This document shows positions 1 through 8,577 of a stretch of 47,494 bases of DNA, one piece after another. Numbering within the stretch: position 1 is the stretch's first letter; each line of letters begins with the position of its first letter. This stretch comes from Caldilineaceae bacterium (GTDB taxonomy: Bacteria > Chloroflexota > Anaerolineae > Caldilineales > Caldilineaceae). The translations under genes were made by a program, and so were the position numbers. Location of the stretch: positions 25,950-73,443 of the forward strand of contig JAPOVP010000110.1 in assembly GCA_026708085.1 (NCBI GenBank), read 5' to 3'. The notes under the pieces are model-generated. The model ran no database searches, was not told where the DNA came from, and saw only the letters and a list, made by a program, of their open reading frames with translations.

Positions 1-187
1 ATGGGAGCACCAGGGCAGGCACAAGGCCTGCCCCTACCGGAGGTTGAAGGGGGGACGGAAAAGTCGACGTGTATGGGAGCACCAGGGCAGGCACAAGGCC
101 TGCCCCTACCGGAGGTTGAAGGGGGGAAGGAGAAGACGTCGTGTTTGGAAGTACCAGGGCAGGCACAAGGCCTGCCCCTACCGGAGA
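1..187. repeat. 72-bp tandem repeat, three copies, each with a GC-rich hairpin
   Basis: Units begin at 1, 73 and 145. The first two are nearly identical and the third is diverged and cut short at about 187. Each unit holds an 8-bp stem (GGGCAGGC / GCCTGCCC) around an ACAAG loop, followed by CCTACCGG. The array ends right at the 3' end of the minus-strand isomerase gene, so the hairpins could also serve as its transcript end. The window edge may cut off more copies. Because 72 is divisible by three, the array stays open in one frame and looks like a repetitive peptide; this is judged an artefact. Confidence 0.9.
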
Positions 188-188
188 T

Positions 189-1049
189 TTAGCTGTTGAG
201 GCCGGCGAGTTGCCAGGACCGTTGCAGAGATTCGGCTGTCTCCCTGGCGGCGTCTGCGGGTGGGAGGTCGCGGATACGCTGGTTGAAGGGTTCGACGGTG
301 ACGGGGCCGTCGTAGGCGATGGCGTCGAGGGCTTGCAGGAAGCCGGCGATGTCGGTGAGGCCGGTCTCGGCGGGCAGAGTGCGCTCGAAGTCGATCTGCT
401 CGTCGGCGGTGCGGCCGGCGACGGCGTCGTTGACGTGGACGTTGACCACCTGCGCGTTGGAGAGATTGCGCACTTCTGAGACATCGGTGTGGCTGGTGTA
501 AAGATGAAAAATATCTACGAGCAGGCCGACTTCGCCTGAGCCCAGATCTGCGGCTAACTGCTGAGCACCTTCCATCGTATGGATGAAGTCGTACTTTTTC
601 TCGTCGCGCAGGGTCTTGGGGCCGACCCATTCCAGTCCGAAACGGATACCGTGATCGGCCAGGATTTGGGCGACTGGTCGCAGACGAGCGAGGTGGAATT
701 CGTAGTTCACTTCCCAATTGCGGTCGTCGGCGGCGGGCGCGATGTAGGTGGATGTACGGACTGCGCCGAGGGATCTGGCCAGTTCGGCCCGGGCGGGCAG
801 TTCGGCCAGTCCTTGCCGCCAGCTGTCTTCGTCGTCGCGGTAGGGGAAGGGAAAAGTCCATATTCCGAACTGCAGGTCATTGCGAGCCATCTGTTCGCTA
901 ATTGCCTCGACGCCTTGTGTGGCTGCAATCTGCTGAAGTTCGGCGATTGACACATCAAGACCGCCAAAACCGAAACGGACGGCGAGTTGGACGGCTTCGT
1001 TGAAGGGCACGTTGATGCCCAGCGGGCCGGGGCTGAAGTTTGGGAACAT
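189..1049 (-). CDS. Sugar phosphate isomerase/epimerase-type TIM barrel
   Basis: A 286-residue protein of the xylose-isomerase-like (AP_endonuc_2) TIM-barrel family, usual length about 270-300, without signal peptide, so cytoplasmic. Candidate metal ligands lie at the expected strand ends: E140 (FGLE), D179 with H182 (VDIFH), H205 and D208 (NVHVND) and E253 (TVEPF). The start is an ATG behind a strong AGGAGA Shine-Dalgarno. It stands alone on the minus strand between the tandem repeat and the MFS gene. The family covers sugar isomerases, epimerases and inosose-type dehydratases; the substrate cannot be told from sequence. It is one of three such barrels in the window. Confidence 0.85.
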   Translation of the reverse strand: MFPNFSPGPLGINVPFNEAVQLAVRFGFGGLDVSIAELQQIAATQGVEAISEQMARNDLQFGIWTFPFPYRDDEDSWRQGLAELPARAELARSLGAVRTSTYIAPAADDRNWEVNYEFHLARLRPVAQILADHGIRFGLEWVGPKTLRDEKKYDFIHTMEGAQQLAADLGSGEVGLLVDIFHLYTSHTDVSEVRNLSNAQVVNVHVNDAVAGRTADEQIDFERTLPAETGLTDIAGFLQALDAIAYDGPVTVEPFNQRIRDLPPADAARETAESLQRSWQLAGLNS

Positions 1050-1159
1050 GGTTATCTCCTGACGGGAGCCTGATGTGCAAGTTGTCGATATTCAAGAGAC
1101 GCATAGCCTTTCTCTGTGGCAGCCAGCGGTAAGACGCTTGACTCCTACACCTTTGCGCT

Positions 1160-2638
1160 TTACGCATCGCTGCCCGCCGGTTTGCGCGTTCGCAAGCCCA
1201 GACTGGTGGTGATACCGACAAGGCCGGCCAAGGCGACGATCAGAAAGACCTGCTGGTAAGCCTCGATGGCGGGCAAGCCGCGTTCCAGAGCATTGTAGAG
1301 GAGAACACCGGCCAGGGCGGTGCCGATGGCGACGCCAATGAAGCGGATCATACTATAGACGCCGGCGGCGGTCCCCATTTCCTCTGCATCGGTTTCGGAC
1401 ATGGCGGCCTGGTGGAGGGCGGCGAGCATTGTGCCAACGCTGAGCCCCTGCAGGGCCAGGAGGGCGAGGACGAAGCCAATATGAGCGTCGGCCGGGAGCT
1501 GGGAGAAGAAAAAGACGGCGAGGGCCTGCCCACTGAGGCCGACGAGTACGGGCCAGCGGCTGCCCCAGCGGTCGGCAGCGAGGCCGCCGAAGCGCACCAT
1601 CACGGTCATGGCGCCGGGGTTGATTGTCAGGATCAGGCCGAGGTAGCCGGGGCTGAGGTTATGGATATCGACGAGATAGAGTGGTATGAGGAAGCTGGAG
1701 CCGCCCATAACGAGCATGCGCATGGAGGCGCAGAGGGAGGCTGAGCTGAAGTTGCGGTAGCGAAAGAGATTCAGATTGACGAAGGGGTCGGGGCGGCGCT
1801 TCTCCCAGACGAGGAAGGCGGCGAAACAGAGCAGTAACGCGCCAAACAGGCGCCAGTCCTGCAGCGGGGCCACGCCGGTGATGGGGCGGCTGGAGAGATA
1901 GAAGAGGCCCATGGTCAGTGCGCCGGCGAGAAGAAGGACGCCGGGCCAGTCGAAGGTACGCCAGAAGCGGGGGCGCACATTGCTGAGGCCGGCGGGAACC
2001 CAGAGCTTTACAGCGAGCAGGCCGAGGAGGCCGAGAATAACTGCCGGTCCGAATGCGGCGCGCCATCCCCAGGCGTCGACGAGGAAGCCGGCGAAGAAGG
2101 GGCCGATGGCGGCGGTCAGCGGGCCGATGGAACCCCAGGTGCCGAGTGCTTTGCCTCTCTCCCCTTCGCGGAAGATGGTGGCGATGAAGGCCATGCCGAG
2201 GGGCATAATGCCGGCGATGCCAAAGCCCTGGACGGCGCGGCCGATCATGAGCCAGGTCAGATTGGTTGCGAAGAATGCCATTGCCGAGCCGGCGGAGAAG
2301 ATGGCGATGCCGGCCAGGATAAGACGGCGACGGCCCACGCCATCGCTGAGGCGGCCGTAGACGGGCATCAGAATCATGTAGGGCAGGGTAAAGGCGCTGG
2401 AGGTCCAGGCGACGACGTCGGCGCTCATGGTGAAGGCGTCGCGCAGGACGGGGAGGGCCACGCGGCTCATGGAGGAGCTGAGAGGCATAATCGTTGACGG
2501 TATCATCAACGCGTAGAGGATCATCCATGCCTGCTGCGAGGGCAATGCATGGTGTGCGGCGGGAACCGGTTCGTCTTCTATTCCGTTTCTACGGCGTAAG
2601 CCAATCCGACGGAGGATTGCAATGGGGGTACTTTCCAC
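1160..2638 (-). CDS. MFS transporter, DHA2/EmrB-type multidrug efflux
   Basis: A 492-residue, strongly hydrophobic protein with about 37 polar N-terminal residues followed by many membrane segments. The MFS motif A lies at about 95-105 (GRLSDGVGRRR), and the antiporter motif C region at about 172-183 (GPLTAAIGPFFAG), which points to drug/proton antiport of the DHA2 type. The start is a GTG supported by an AAAGGA Shine-Dalgarno 6-7 bases upstream. Length fits the 12-14 TM efflux proteins. It has no membrane-fusion partner or regulator nearby, so the substrate is unknown. The start lies next to a repeat-rich 1-kb gap. Confidence 0.85.
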   Translation of the reverse strand: MESTPIAILRRIGLRRRNGIEDEPVPAAHHALPSQQAWMILYALMIPSTIMPLSSSMSRVALPVLRDAFTMSADVVAWTSSAFTLPYMILMPVYGRLSDGVGRRRLILAGIAIFSAGSAMAFFATNLTWLMIGRAVQGFGIAGIMPLGMAFIATIFREGERGKALGTWGSIGPLTAAIGPFFAGFLVDAWGWRAAFGPAVILGLLGLLAVKLWVPAGLSNVRPRFWRTFDWPGVLLLAGALTMGLFYLSSRPITGVAPLQDWRLFGALLLCFAAFLVWEKRRPDPFVNLNLFRYRNFSSASLCASMRMLVMGGSSFLIPLYLVDIHNLSPGYLGLILTINPGAMTVMVRFGGLAADRWGSRWPVLVGLSGQALAVFFFSQLPADAHIGFVLALLALQGLSVGTMLAALHQAAMSETDAEEMGTAAGVYSMIRFIGVAIGTALAGVLLYNALERGLPAIEAYQQVFLIVALAGLVGITTSLGLRTRKPAGSDA

Positions 2639-2817
2639 GCAGTTTCCTTTTGCGACGGGGGCGAGAAGTTTCGGCCGGGCGATCCAACCCTTTAGCGGTT
2701 CAGGCGGATTTATTTATGATACCTGCTGAGGGCGCAAAGGGTAAATGTAGTTTTGCGCTGATGCTGGTGTGGGGGAAGGTAGTAGGGAGAGGCGCGGGGG
2801 TTGGGTGGGGGGCTGTT

Positions 2818-2864
2818 GTCTGAATCAGGATTTGCAGGATTGATAAGGATTTTCAGGATAGCGG
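2818..2864. repeat. Iterated AGGATT words
   Basis: The stretch reads as repeated (T)CAGGATT, GCAGGATT, AAGGATT and TCAGGATA words with 9-12 base spacing. Words of this kind are, from memory, common in intergenic DNA of many bacterial genomes. A short related string (GCAGGATTTGCGTGATTG) sits at about 7268-7286. Confidence 0.5.
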
Positions 2865-3189
2865 GCGACCGGTTGCGGTCCGTTGGGCGGTTATTTCTTG
2901 CGGCGGATGAAGGGATGGACTGCATGGCGACATGGGTACGAGACGCGGCCAGTCAGGTGGGTGCGGTGAACATTGGGGGTTGGGATTTTTGGGTGCAATC
3001 AGAGAGGTACAGGGCGGGCACAGGGGCTGCGCCTATGGTGTCGATTTGGAAGAGGGTGAAGGCGACGTGTGTGGGAGTACGAGTGCAGCCACAAGGGCTG
3101 CGCCTACGGAAGGAGGACGGGGGATGGGGCGAAGCACGGTCGCCGCGGGTGGACAAGGTCATATTGCGCTCACACTCGATGCGGCGGGT

Positions 3190-3415
3190 GTTGTAGGAGA
3201 GGGGGCGTTGCGGGGGCGGAGCCCCCGCACAATGGAGGGCCGAATAGGCCCGACCGCCCAACTGCAGTGGTCAGTGGTTAGTGGGCAGTGGTCAGAGAGG
3301 GCGCTTCGGCTGGCGAAGGCTGGAGCGGGGACTGATTGCGGTTTGGGTGCCACTCGGAGAGTAGGAAAGTTCGCCCCCATTTTGGGGTGCACACGGTTGG
3401 AGGGTGTCATTGACA
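3190..3415 (+). repeat. Dispersed composite element, copy A (partial)
   Basis: The core 3190-3278 matches 27597-27685 over 89 bases with a single visible mismatch. It contains two hairpins: GCGGGGGC/GCCCCCGC with a 3-base loop and GGGCC/GGCCC with a 5-base loop. Similarity continues at a lower level (an AGTTCGCCCCCAT block at about 3368) and ends at TTGACA (3410-3415), as in copy B. The upstream 260 bases found in copies B and C are not clearly present. Confidence 0.85.
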
Positions 3416-3722
3416 AAACGGGGAGGGCGTGCCAAGATGCAGGGATTAGCACTGAACTCATCGACACCGCTCATAGACGAGAGGCATTTCCGGCAGTTTA
3501 ATCACCCTGGAAAACCTGGTGGCCGGCTCAGGTCGGTCTGGGGTGGGTTGCGCGCCCGAGGAAACTTTGTGTTCGCACCCGCATTCTGGTCTGCCCTGCT
3601 ATAGGACAGCCGCGCGCGTGCTGGCCGGACCGTGTCTGCGTAGGTTCGAGCTTCCAATGTGCCGGCAACAGGCCCGCTGGGCGCGTTGGCAGGCCGGCTA
3701 CCTTCGAAAAGGATTCGCCCAA

Positions 3723-4733
3723 ATGAAAGCATTGATGTACCGCGGCCCGTGGAAGATGCCGGTGGAGGAGCTTGAGGAACCTACGGCATCGGCGGGCAAG
3801 GTGGTTGTGGAGGTGGAGGCGGTGGGCATCTGCGGGTCGGATGTACACGGGTTCACCGGTAAGAGCGGGCGGCGCACGCCGGGCATCGTGATGGGTCATG
3901 AGTTTGCGGGCACGGTCGGCGAAGTGGGGCCTGATGTGGAGGGCTACGCTGCCGGCGACAGTGTTGTCGTGATGCCTTTATTTACGGTTGCGCCTGGAAG
4001 GGATCCGTACCCGATCAACCTGTCTCCCCACCGGCGGTTGACGGGCATGAACGAGCACGGCGCGTATGCGCAACGGGTTGCGGTGCGGACGGCGCAGCTG
4101 TTTCCCAAGCCGGAGGGCCTAAGCTGGCAGAGAGCGGCTCTGTGCGAACCGATGGCGGTGACGCTGCACGCGGCGCGGATTACGCCTATCAACCCCATGC
4201 AGAAGGTGGCGGTGGTTGGCGTTGGGCCGATTGGCCTGCTGGCGATGCTGGCGGCGCGCTTGAAGGGGGCGGGAACGGTCATTGCGGTGGACCGTTCGGC
4301 GCACCGGCTGGAGCTGGCCGAGGAGTTGGGGGCGGACGCGGTCATCAACGTAGACGAGACGGACGCGGTTGCGGCGATCCAGGAGATGACGGACGGGGGC
4401 GTGGACGTGGCGTTCGAGGCGGTAGGACTGAGCCCGACGGCGCAACTTTCGGTCGAGGCTACGCGTAATGGGGGCAACGTCACCTGGATCGGAAACAATG
4501 CTCCGATGATTGAGCTGGACATGCAGAGCGTCGTTACGCGTGAGATGAGCGTGCGCGGCTCCTATGGGTTTGACGAGACCGATTTTGCGGCGGCGATCGA
4601 AGCCCTGTCCTCGGGCCGGCTGAACGTGGATCCGCTGGTGGAGATGGTGGCGCCGCTGGACGACGGGCCGGAGCTGTTTCGCAGCCTGGCTGCGGGCGAG
4701 AATGACCTCGTCAAGATCATTTTGAAACCGTAG
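3723..4733 (+). CDS. Zinc-dependent MDR dehydrogenase lacking the structural zinc site
   Basis: A 336-residue medium-chain dehydrogenase/reductase of the sorbitol/threonine dehydrogenase type. The catalytic zinc ligands are C37 (GICGSD) and H59-E60 (GHE), with E142 in the LCEP motif; the Rossmann motif GVGPIG is at 166-171, followed by D180, which favours NAD(H). The cysteine tetrad for the structural zinc is missing, replaced by a proline-rich loop at about 82-105. ATG 3723 was chosen because family similarity begins there and AAGGA lies upstream; the frame is open from 3519 but that part is not protein-like. First gene of an operon with the isomerase at 4837 and the phosphohexomutase at 5795. 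It probably oxidises a sugar or polyol. Confidence 0.88.
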   Translation: MKALMYRGPWKMPVEELEEPTASAGKVVVEVEAVGICGSDVHGFTGKSGRRTPGIVMGHEFAGTVGEVGPDVEGYAAGDSVVVMPLFTVAPGRDPYPINLSPHRRLTGMNEHGAYAQRVAVRTAQLFPKPEGLSWQRAALCEPMAVTLHAARITPINPMQKVAVVGVGPIGLLAMLAARLKGAGTVIAVDRSAHRLELAEELGADAVINVDETDAVAAIQEMTDGGVDVAFEAVGLSPTAQLSVEATRNGGNVTWIGNNAPMIELDMQSVVTREMSVRGSYGFDETDFAAAIEALSSGRLNVDPLVEMVAPLDDGPELFRSLAAGENDLVKIILKP

Positions 4734-4836
4734 ACGAATCGGATAGATGTGATAGGCGCAAAATCAGATAGCGCACTTGTCCGATCTTTGAACAGTGTGA
4801 TTGACTGAATGTAGTGCCAACCACGCAATCAACCCG

Positions 4837-5730
4837 ATGAAAATCGCAGCGTTTCCCAAGTGTTATCTGGACGATATTTCCCTTCATCGCACGATGTCGG
4901 TCTTCGATTGGATTGACCGGGCGGGTGAGCTGGGGGCCGAGGGGTTGGAGATGTACGAGGGCTTTTTCTGGAGCCTGGACGACGCCTATATCGATTCGAT
5001 TGGAGAGGCGATCGAGGGGGCAGGATTTGCGATGCCGATGCTGTGCTGTTCGCCCGATTTCACGGACCCCGACCCTGGGGCGAGGGAGCGGGCAGTTGAA
5101 CGGGAAGCGCAGATGATCGAAATCACCCGGCGGCTGGGCGGCCCTGGCGCCGTCTGCCGCGTACTCTCGGGCCAGAGGAGGCCGGGCGTGTCGGTGGAGC
5201 AGGGGCTGGTGTGGGTGGTGGAATGCATTAAGGAATGTATCGGGATTGCTAAAGAGAACGATATCGTGCTTGGACTTGAGAACCACTATAAGGACGGTTA
5301 CTGGCAGTACCCGGAATTTGCGCAGAGGATGGAGACTTTTGTAGAGTTGCTAAGGGCCATCCCGGAGCGGACTCATTTTGGGGTCCAATATGACCCATCG
5401 AACGCGCTGGTGGCGGGGGACGATCCGGTCGAGTTGCTGCGGCAGGTGGCGGACCGTGTGGTGACGATGCACGCCAGCGACCGTTTTCTGGAAGAGGGGA
5501 CGACTCTGGATGATGTGCTGTTGCCAGACGGCCTGATCGGGTATCCGGACAAGCTGCAACACGGCGTTACCGGACAGGGCAGTAACGACTATGACACCAT
5601 CTTTTCAATCCTGCGAGACAGGGGATTCGATGGCTGGGTCAGCATCGAGGATGGCATGAACGGGATGGAAGAGATGCGAGAGAGCATCGAGTTTTTGAAG
5701 CGGAAGCGCGCGCAGTATTTCGAACAGTAG
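4837..5730 (+). CDS. Sugar phosphate isomerase/epimerase-type TIM barrel
   Basis: A 297-residue xylose-isomerase-like barrel. Candidate metal ligands are E148 (LGLENH), D186 (YDPSN), H212 (MHASD) and E271 (SIED). ATG 4837 is chosen because the first beta strand (KIAAFPK) follows at once; the frame extends back to a TTG at 4801, and neither start has a clear ribosome site. It follows the dehydrogenase by about 100 bases and precedes the phosphohexomutase by 64 bases, so the three are likely co-transcribed. A dehydrogenase plus isomerase pair suggests conversion of an imported sugar or cyclitol. The substrate is unknown. Confidence 0.85.
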   Translation: MKIAAFPKCYLDDISLHRTMSVFDWIDRAGELGAEGLEMYEGFFWSLDDAYIDSIGEAIEGAGFAMPMLCCSPDFTDPDPGARERAVEREAQMIEITRRLGGPGAVCRVLSGQRRPGVSVEQGLVWVVECIKECIGIAKENDIVLGLENHYKDGYWQYPEFAQRMETFVELLRAIPERTHFGVQYDPSNALVAGDDPVELLRQVADRVVTMHASDRFLEEGTTLDDVLLPDGLIGYPDKLQHGVTGQGSNDYDTIFSILRDRGFDGWVSIEDGMNGMEEMRESIEFLKRKRAQYFEQ

Positions 5731-5794
5731 GAACAGTTGATTTATAAGCGAAAGAGCGTACCGGCTCGATTCGCAGTGCCGCGGAGGATACGAG

Positions 5795-7249
5795 TTGTCG
5801 ATTAAATTTGGGACGGATGGCTGGCGAGCCGTCATTAGCGAAGATTTTACTTTTGAGAATGTGCGCAAGGTCGCGCAGGCGATCGCGGATGTAACGAACG
5901 ACCAGTTCCGGGGTCTGCCGCGTTTGCAGCCGTCGCTGGTTGTAGGATTTGACACACGGTTTTTGAGCGATCGCTACGCGGTGGCGGTGGCGGAGGTGCT
6001 GGCCGGAAACGGCATTCGGGTCTGGTTGAGCCAAGCCGATGCGCCGACTCCGATGATTTCGTATGCGATCGTTGACAAGTGGGCAGACGGCGGCGTGATG
6101 ATCACGGCGAGCCACAATCCGCCGCGCTACAACGGGATCAAGCTGAAGGCGTCGTACGGCGGCTCGGCCAGCGGGGCGACGCATAAGGAGGTGGAGCGGC
6201 GCATTCATCTGCGTGAGGGGCGGGGAGAGCAGCCGAGGATGCTGGCGTATGAGCAGGCGCTGAAGGCGGGCATTATCGAGCGATTCAACCCGTTGCCGGC
6301 CTTCCGTTCGCAGATGCGGAGCCTGGTGGATTTTGATGCGATTGAACGGGCCGGGCTGTCGGTCGCGGTGGATGCGATGTACGGTGCGGGACGGATTTAT
6401 CTGAGGCGGCTGCTGGAGGGAGCCGAGTGCCAGGTAACTGAGCTCCGGAACGAGATGAATCCCGGTTTCAACGGCATTCACCCAGAGCCGATCGCCCAGC
6501 ATTTGCAGCCGTTGGTAGCGGAGATGGCCACGGGCAAGTATCACCTGGGGCTGGCAACGGACGGCGACGCCGACCGTATCGGGGCGATCGACCCGGACGG
6601 ACGCTTTATCGATCCGCATCAGATTATGGCATTGCTGGTGGACTATCTGATTCAGGACCGGTCGCTGCGGGGGAGCATCGCCAAGACGGTGAGCACTACG
6701 CAGATGCTGAACCGCCTGGGGGCACACTACGGGCTGCACGTGCACGAGACACCGGTGGGTTTCCATTACATCAGCGATCTGATGCTGCAGGAGCCGGTGC
6801 TGCTGGGCGGAGAGGAGAGCGGCGGGATCAGTATCCTCGGCCACATTCCTGAAGGTGACGGGTTGCTGATGGGACTGCTGCTGACAGAAATGGTGGCCAA
6901 GCGGCGCAAACCGTTGGGCGCGCTGATCGATGAACTGATGGGTCGGCCGTATATGGGCAGGTTCTGCTATGGTCGCGACGACCGGGCGGTGAAACCGTTC
7001 CCAAAGGCGGACCTGGTGGAGGGATTGATCGCGAACCGGCCGAGTGCGCTGACGGGGACGAGCGTGGCGCACGTTAACAACCGGGACGGCGTGAAGTTTA
7101 TCCTGACGAATAACAGCTGGTTACTGATTCGACCCAGCGGCACGGAACCGCTGCTGCGCATCTATGCCGAAGCGTCGTCGCACGAAGCTGTTGCGACGCT
7201 GCTGGCAGAAGGGACGGTGCTGGCCCAGCAGGTTTTGAAAAAGATTTGA
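5795..7249 (+). CDS. Phosphoglucomutase/phosphomannomutase family protein
   Basis: A 484-residue alpha-D-phosphohexomutase that would move phosphate between C1 and C6 (or C2-type amino) positions of hexose phosphates in the cytoplasm. All four signature loops are present: the phosphoserine loop TASHNP with S106, the metal loop DGDADR (D256, D258, D260), the sugar-binding GGEESGG at 338-344 and the phosphate-binding RPSGTEP at 446-452. The start is TTG, supported by GGAGG eight bases upstream and by the family N-terminus GTDGWR directly after. Last gene of the operon, followed by a terminator at 7348. Sequence alone does not separate glucose, mannose or glucosamine preference. Confidence 0.93.
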   Translation: MSIKFGTDGWRAVISEDFTFENVRKVAQAIADVTNDQFRGLPRLQPSLVVGFDTRFLSDRYAVAVAEVLAGNGIRVWLSQADAPTPMISYAIVDKWADGGVMITASHNPPRYNGIKLKASYGGSASGATHKEVERRIHLREGRGEQPRMLAYEQALKAGIIERFNPLPAFRSQMRSLVDFDAIERAGLSVAVDAMYGAGRIYLRRLLEGAECQVTELRNEMNPGFNGIHPEPIAQHLQPLVAEMATGKYHLGLATDGDADRIGAIDPDGRFIDPHQIMALLVDYLIQDRSLRGSIAKTVSTTQMLNRLGAHYGLHVHETPVGFHYISDLMLQEPVLLGGEESGGISILGHIPEGDGLLMGLLLTEMVAKRRKPLGALIDELMGRPYMGRFCYGRDDRAVKPFPKADLVEGLIANRPSALTGTSVAHVNNRDGVKFILTNNSWLLIRPSGTEPLLRIYAEASSHEAVATLLAEGTVLAQQVLKKI

Positions 7250-7347
7250 GCGGTAGCAGGACCGGCTGCAGGATTTGCGTGATTGAGGAAGTCTGATCTT
7301 CGGACAGTGAAGGCAGACGGGGGAACCAACAGTAGAAGGCGTAGAAG

Positions 7348-7374
7348 GGCGCGAGCTGTGCGGCTCGCGCCTTT
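7348..7374 (+). terminator. Rho-independent terminator after the phosphohexomutase gene
   Basis: A perfect 9-bp stem GGCGCGAGC / GCTCGCGCC with a 6-base loop, followed by TTT and a later TTT, about 100 bases past the stop codon. The short T tract makes it moderate in strength. Confidence 0.7.
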
Positions 7375-7452
7375 GCAGTTTCCGGGGCAGTTGCTTGCTG
7401 ATGTGGACAGAGGCAGGCGGGTAGCGCGGCCAGCCAAAGCGCGATATGTTAA

Positions 7453-7776
7453 TCAGCTGGGATTGGGAACCAACCGCTGTCTGATTTCCTGGCGCGTCTG
7501 TTCGAAAGTCTGGCGAAGTCTCCGATCGGAGCCTCTGTGGGCGGCGACGACGCGCTGTGCACAGGTGACACAGCCCAAGGAGGCCTTATAGCAACTCTGG
7601 TCGCAACTAAGGCAGTCGCAGAGACGGATCATCATGAGAGAGAAGGCAAGTGTATCCTCGTTCCCATCGCGCTGACTTGCGACTTGATCGACCAGTTCCT
7701 TCCAGTCGGCGCCGCGTTCCCGGCTTAGAGGTCTGATAGCCCGATGAGGAAAAAGAATTTCACTTTGGGGGTACAT
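7453..7776 (-). CDS. Small conserved protein with six clustered cysteines
   Basis: A 107-residue protein with cysteines at 53, 55, 58, 62, 69 and 72 (pattern CxC..C...C......C..C), which could bind zinc or an iron-sulfur cluster. Outside this block it is polar and mostly helical, with no membrane segment. The ATG follows a strong GAGAGGAG Shine-Dalgarno, which supports a real gene. I recall similar short proteins, starting MYPQ and followed by a charged helix, as conserved hypotheticals in Chloroflexota; this is memory, not a search. It is transcribed toward the operon terminator and its function is unknown. Confidence 0.75.
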   Translation of the reverse strand: MYPQSEILFPHRAIRPLSRERGADWKELVDQVASQRDGNEDTLAFSLMMIRLCDCLSCDQSCYKASLGCVTCAQRVVAAHRGSDRRLRQTFEQTRQEIRQRLVPNPS

Positions 7777-7857
7777 GACGACTCCTCTCGTGAGTTTTCG
7801 GTTGTTGGCGACTGACAGTCGGGAACAGAACAGGCTACAGTTGCCGAGGCGTGCGGT

Positions 7858-8577
7858 TCAGAATTCGGTGGCGAACAGATAGACGCTCAGCAGGAACAGG
7901 GCGATGGCAGACAGAGTAACAATCAGGATGAACAGAAGCGGCAGCAGGACGGCGGCCAACGAGCGCAGACGGGGAAGATGCGTAACTGATTCATTGGCCC
8001 TGATGTAGACGACGAAGGCCCAGATGACGCCGACCAGAGCGCAGACGCGGCCGAAACAGGGGATGGGGGAGAGGCCGACGAGCAGGAGGGGTGCGGAAGC
8101 GAAGCCGGTGGCGGCGAAGAAGGGCTGCAAGCGGCAGGTTGCGCCGAGGACGCTGTTGCAGACCATTACCAAGGCGCCGTAGACGATCCAGAGGGCGAGC
8201 CAGCGCAGGGGCCAGTTGATCCATTCGCCGAGGGCGCTGAAAAAGGCAGCAAGCCAGCCGGGCAGAGGCTGGGGCAGGCCGGCGATCAGCTGGAAGAGTT
8301 CGACGATCTGGGCAGGGCTGAACAGGGGGAAGACATAGTCAAGAGGTGCTTGCTGTATGAGAGAGGCCTGTGCGCCGAGGCGGGCGAGAGGGAGGGCGGT
8401 ACCGGCTGATGCGGCCTGCTGCCAGTTGACGAGGAAGGGCAGGAATCCGGCAAGGAGGCCGAGAAGGAAAACCATGCCCAAGGACTGGCGCATGGTGGTT
8501 TCGGTGAAACCGGAGGCGCGCAGCTGGACTGCGTCGCTCATTTTCTGAGGCGTGGGAAGCCAGTGGCGGATGTTCAC
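7858..8577 (-). CDS. YIP1-like integral membrane protein (second of pair)
   Basis: A 239-residue protein with about five hydrophobic segments, at roughly 32-50, 95-115, 122-145, 150-180 and 205-235, resembling the bacterial YIP1-domain family. Its first codons overlap the end of the preceding gene by four bases (ATGA type), so the two are translationally coupled. No catalytic residues are recognisable. It may form a hetero-oligomer with its partner at 8574-9278, since both have the same general architecture. Function unknown. Confidence 0.75.
   Translation of the reverse strand: MNIRHWLPTPQKMSDAVQLRASGFTETTMRQSLGMVFLLGLLAGFLPFLVNWQQAASAGTALPLARLGAQASLIQQAPLDYVFPLFSPAQIVELFQLIAGLPQPLPGWLAAFFSALGEWINWPLRWLALWIVYGALVMVCNSVLGATCRLQPFFAATGFASAPLLLVGLSPIPCFGRVCALVGVIWAFVVYIRANESVTHLPRLRSLAAVLLPLLFILIVTLSAIALFLLSVYLFATEF

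Larger units (their letters stand above)
2639..3722. other. 1.08-kb noncoding stretch rich in repeats
   Basis: No ORF here has protein-like composition or a convincing ribosome site. It holds iterated AGGATT words at 2818-2864, two hairpins of the ACAAG-loop family near 3009-3035 and 3075-3105, a copy of the dispersed composite element at 3190-3415, and heptamer-like GTGGTCA iterations at about 3263-3300. It separates the divergent MFS gene from the dehydrogenase operon and so should also carry both promoters. A TTGACA box lies at 3410-3415, but the matching -10 (CAAGAT at 3433) is poor. Confidence 0.7.

Noticed and set aside
1..187. Possible CRISPR array
   Set aside because: Units are 72 bp and alike throughout with no separate spacers, only three copies, and no cas genes.
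1..192. Open frame with repeating GAPGQAQGLPLPEVEGG peptide
   Set aside because: It is only the 72-bp DNA repeat read in frame; no ribosome site, and the unit's hairpin explains the sequence.
2932..3501. 189-residue plus-strand ORF in the repeat-rich gap
   Set aside because: It runs through the hairpins and composite element, has repeat-derived composition and no family resemblance.
5639..7072. Long antisense ORF of 477 residues over the phosphohexomutase gene
   Set aside because: Arg/His/Gln-rich shadow of a well-supported gene; GC-rich third positions keep the antisense frame open.
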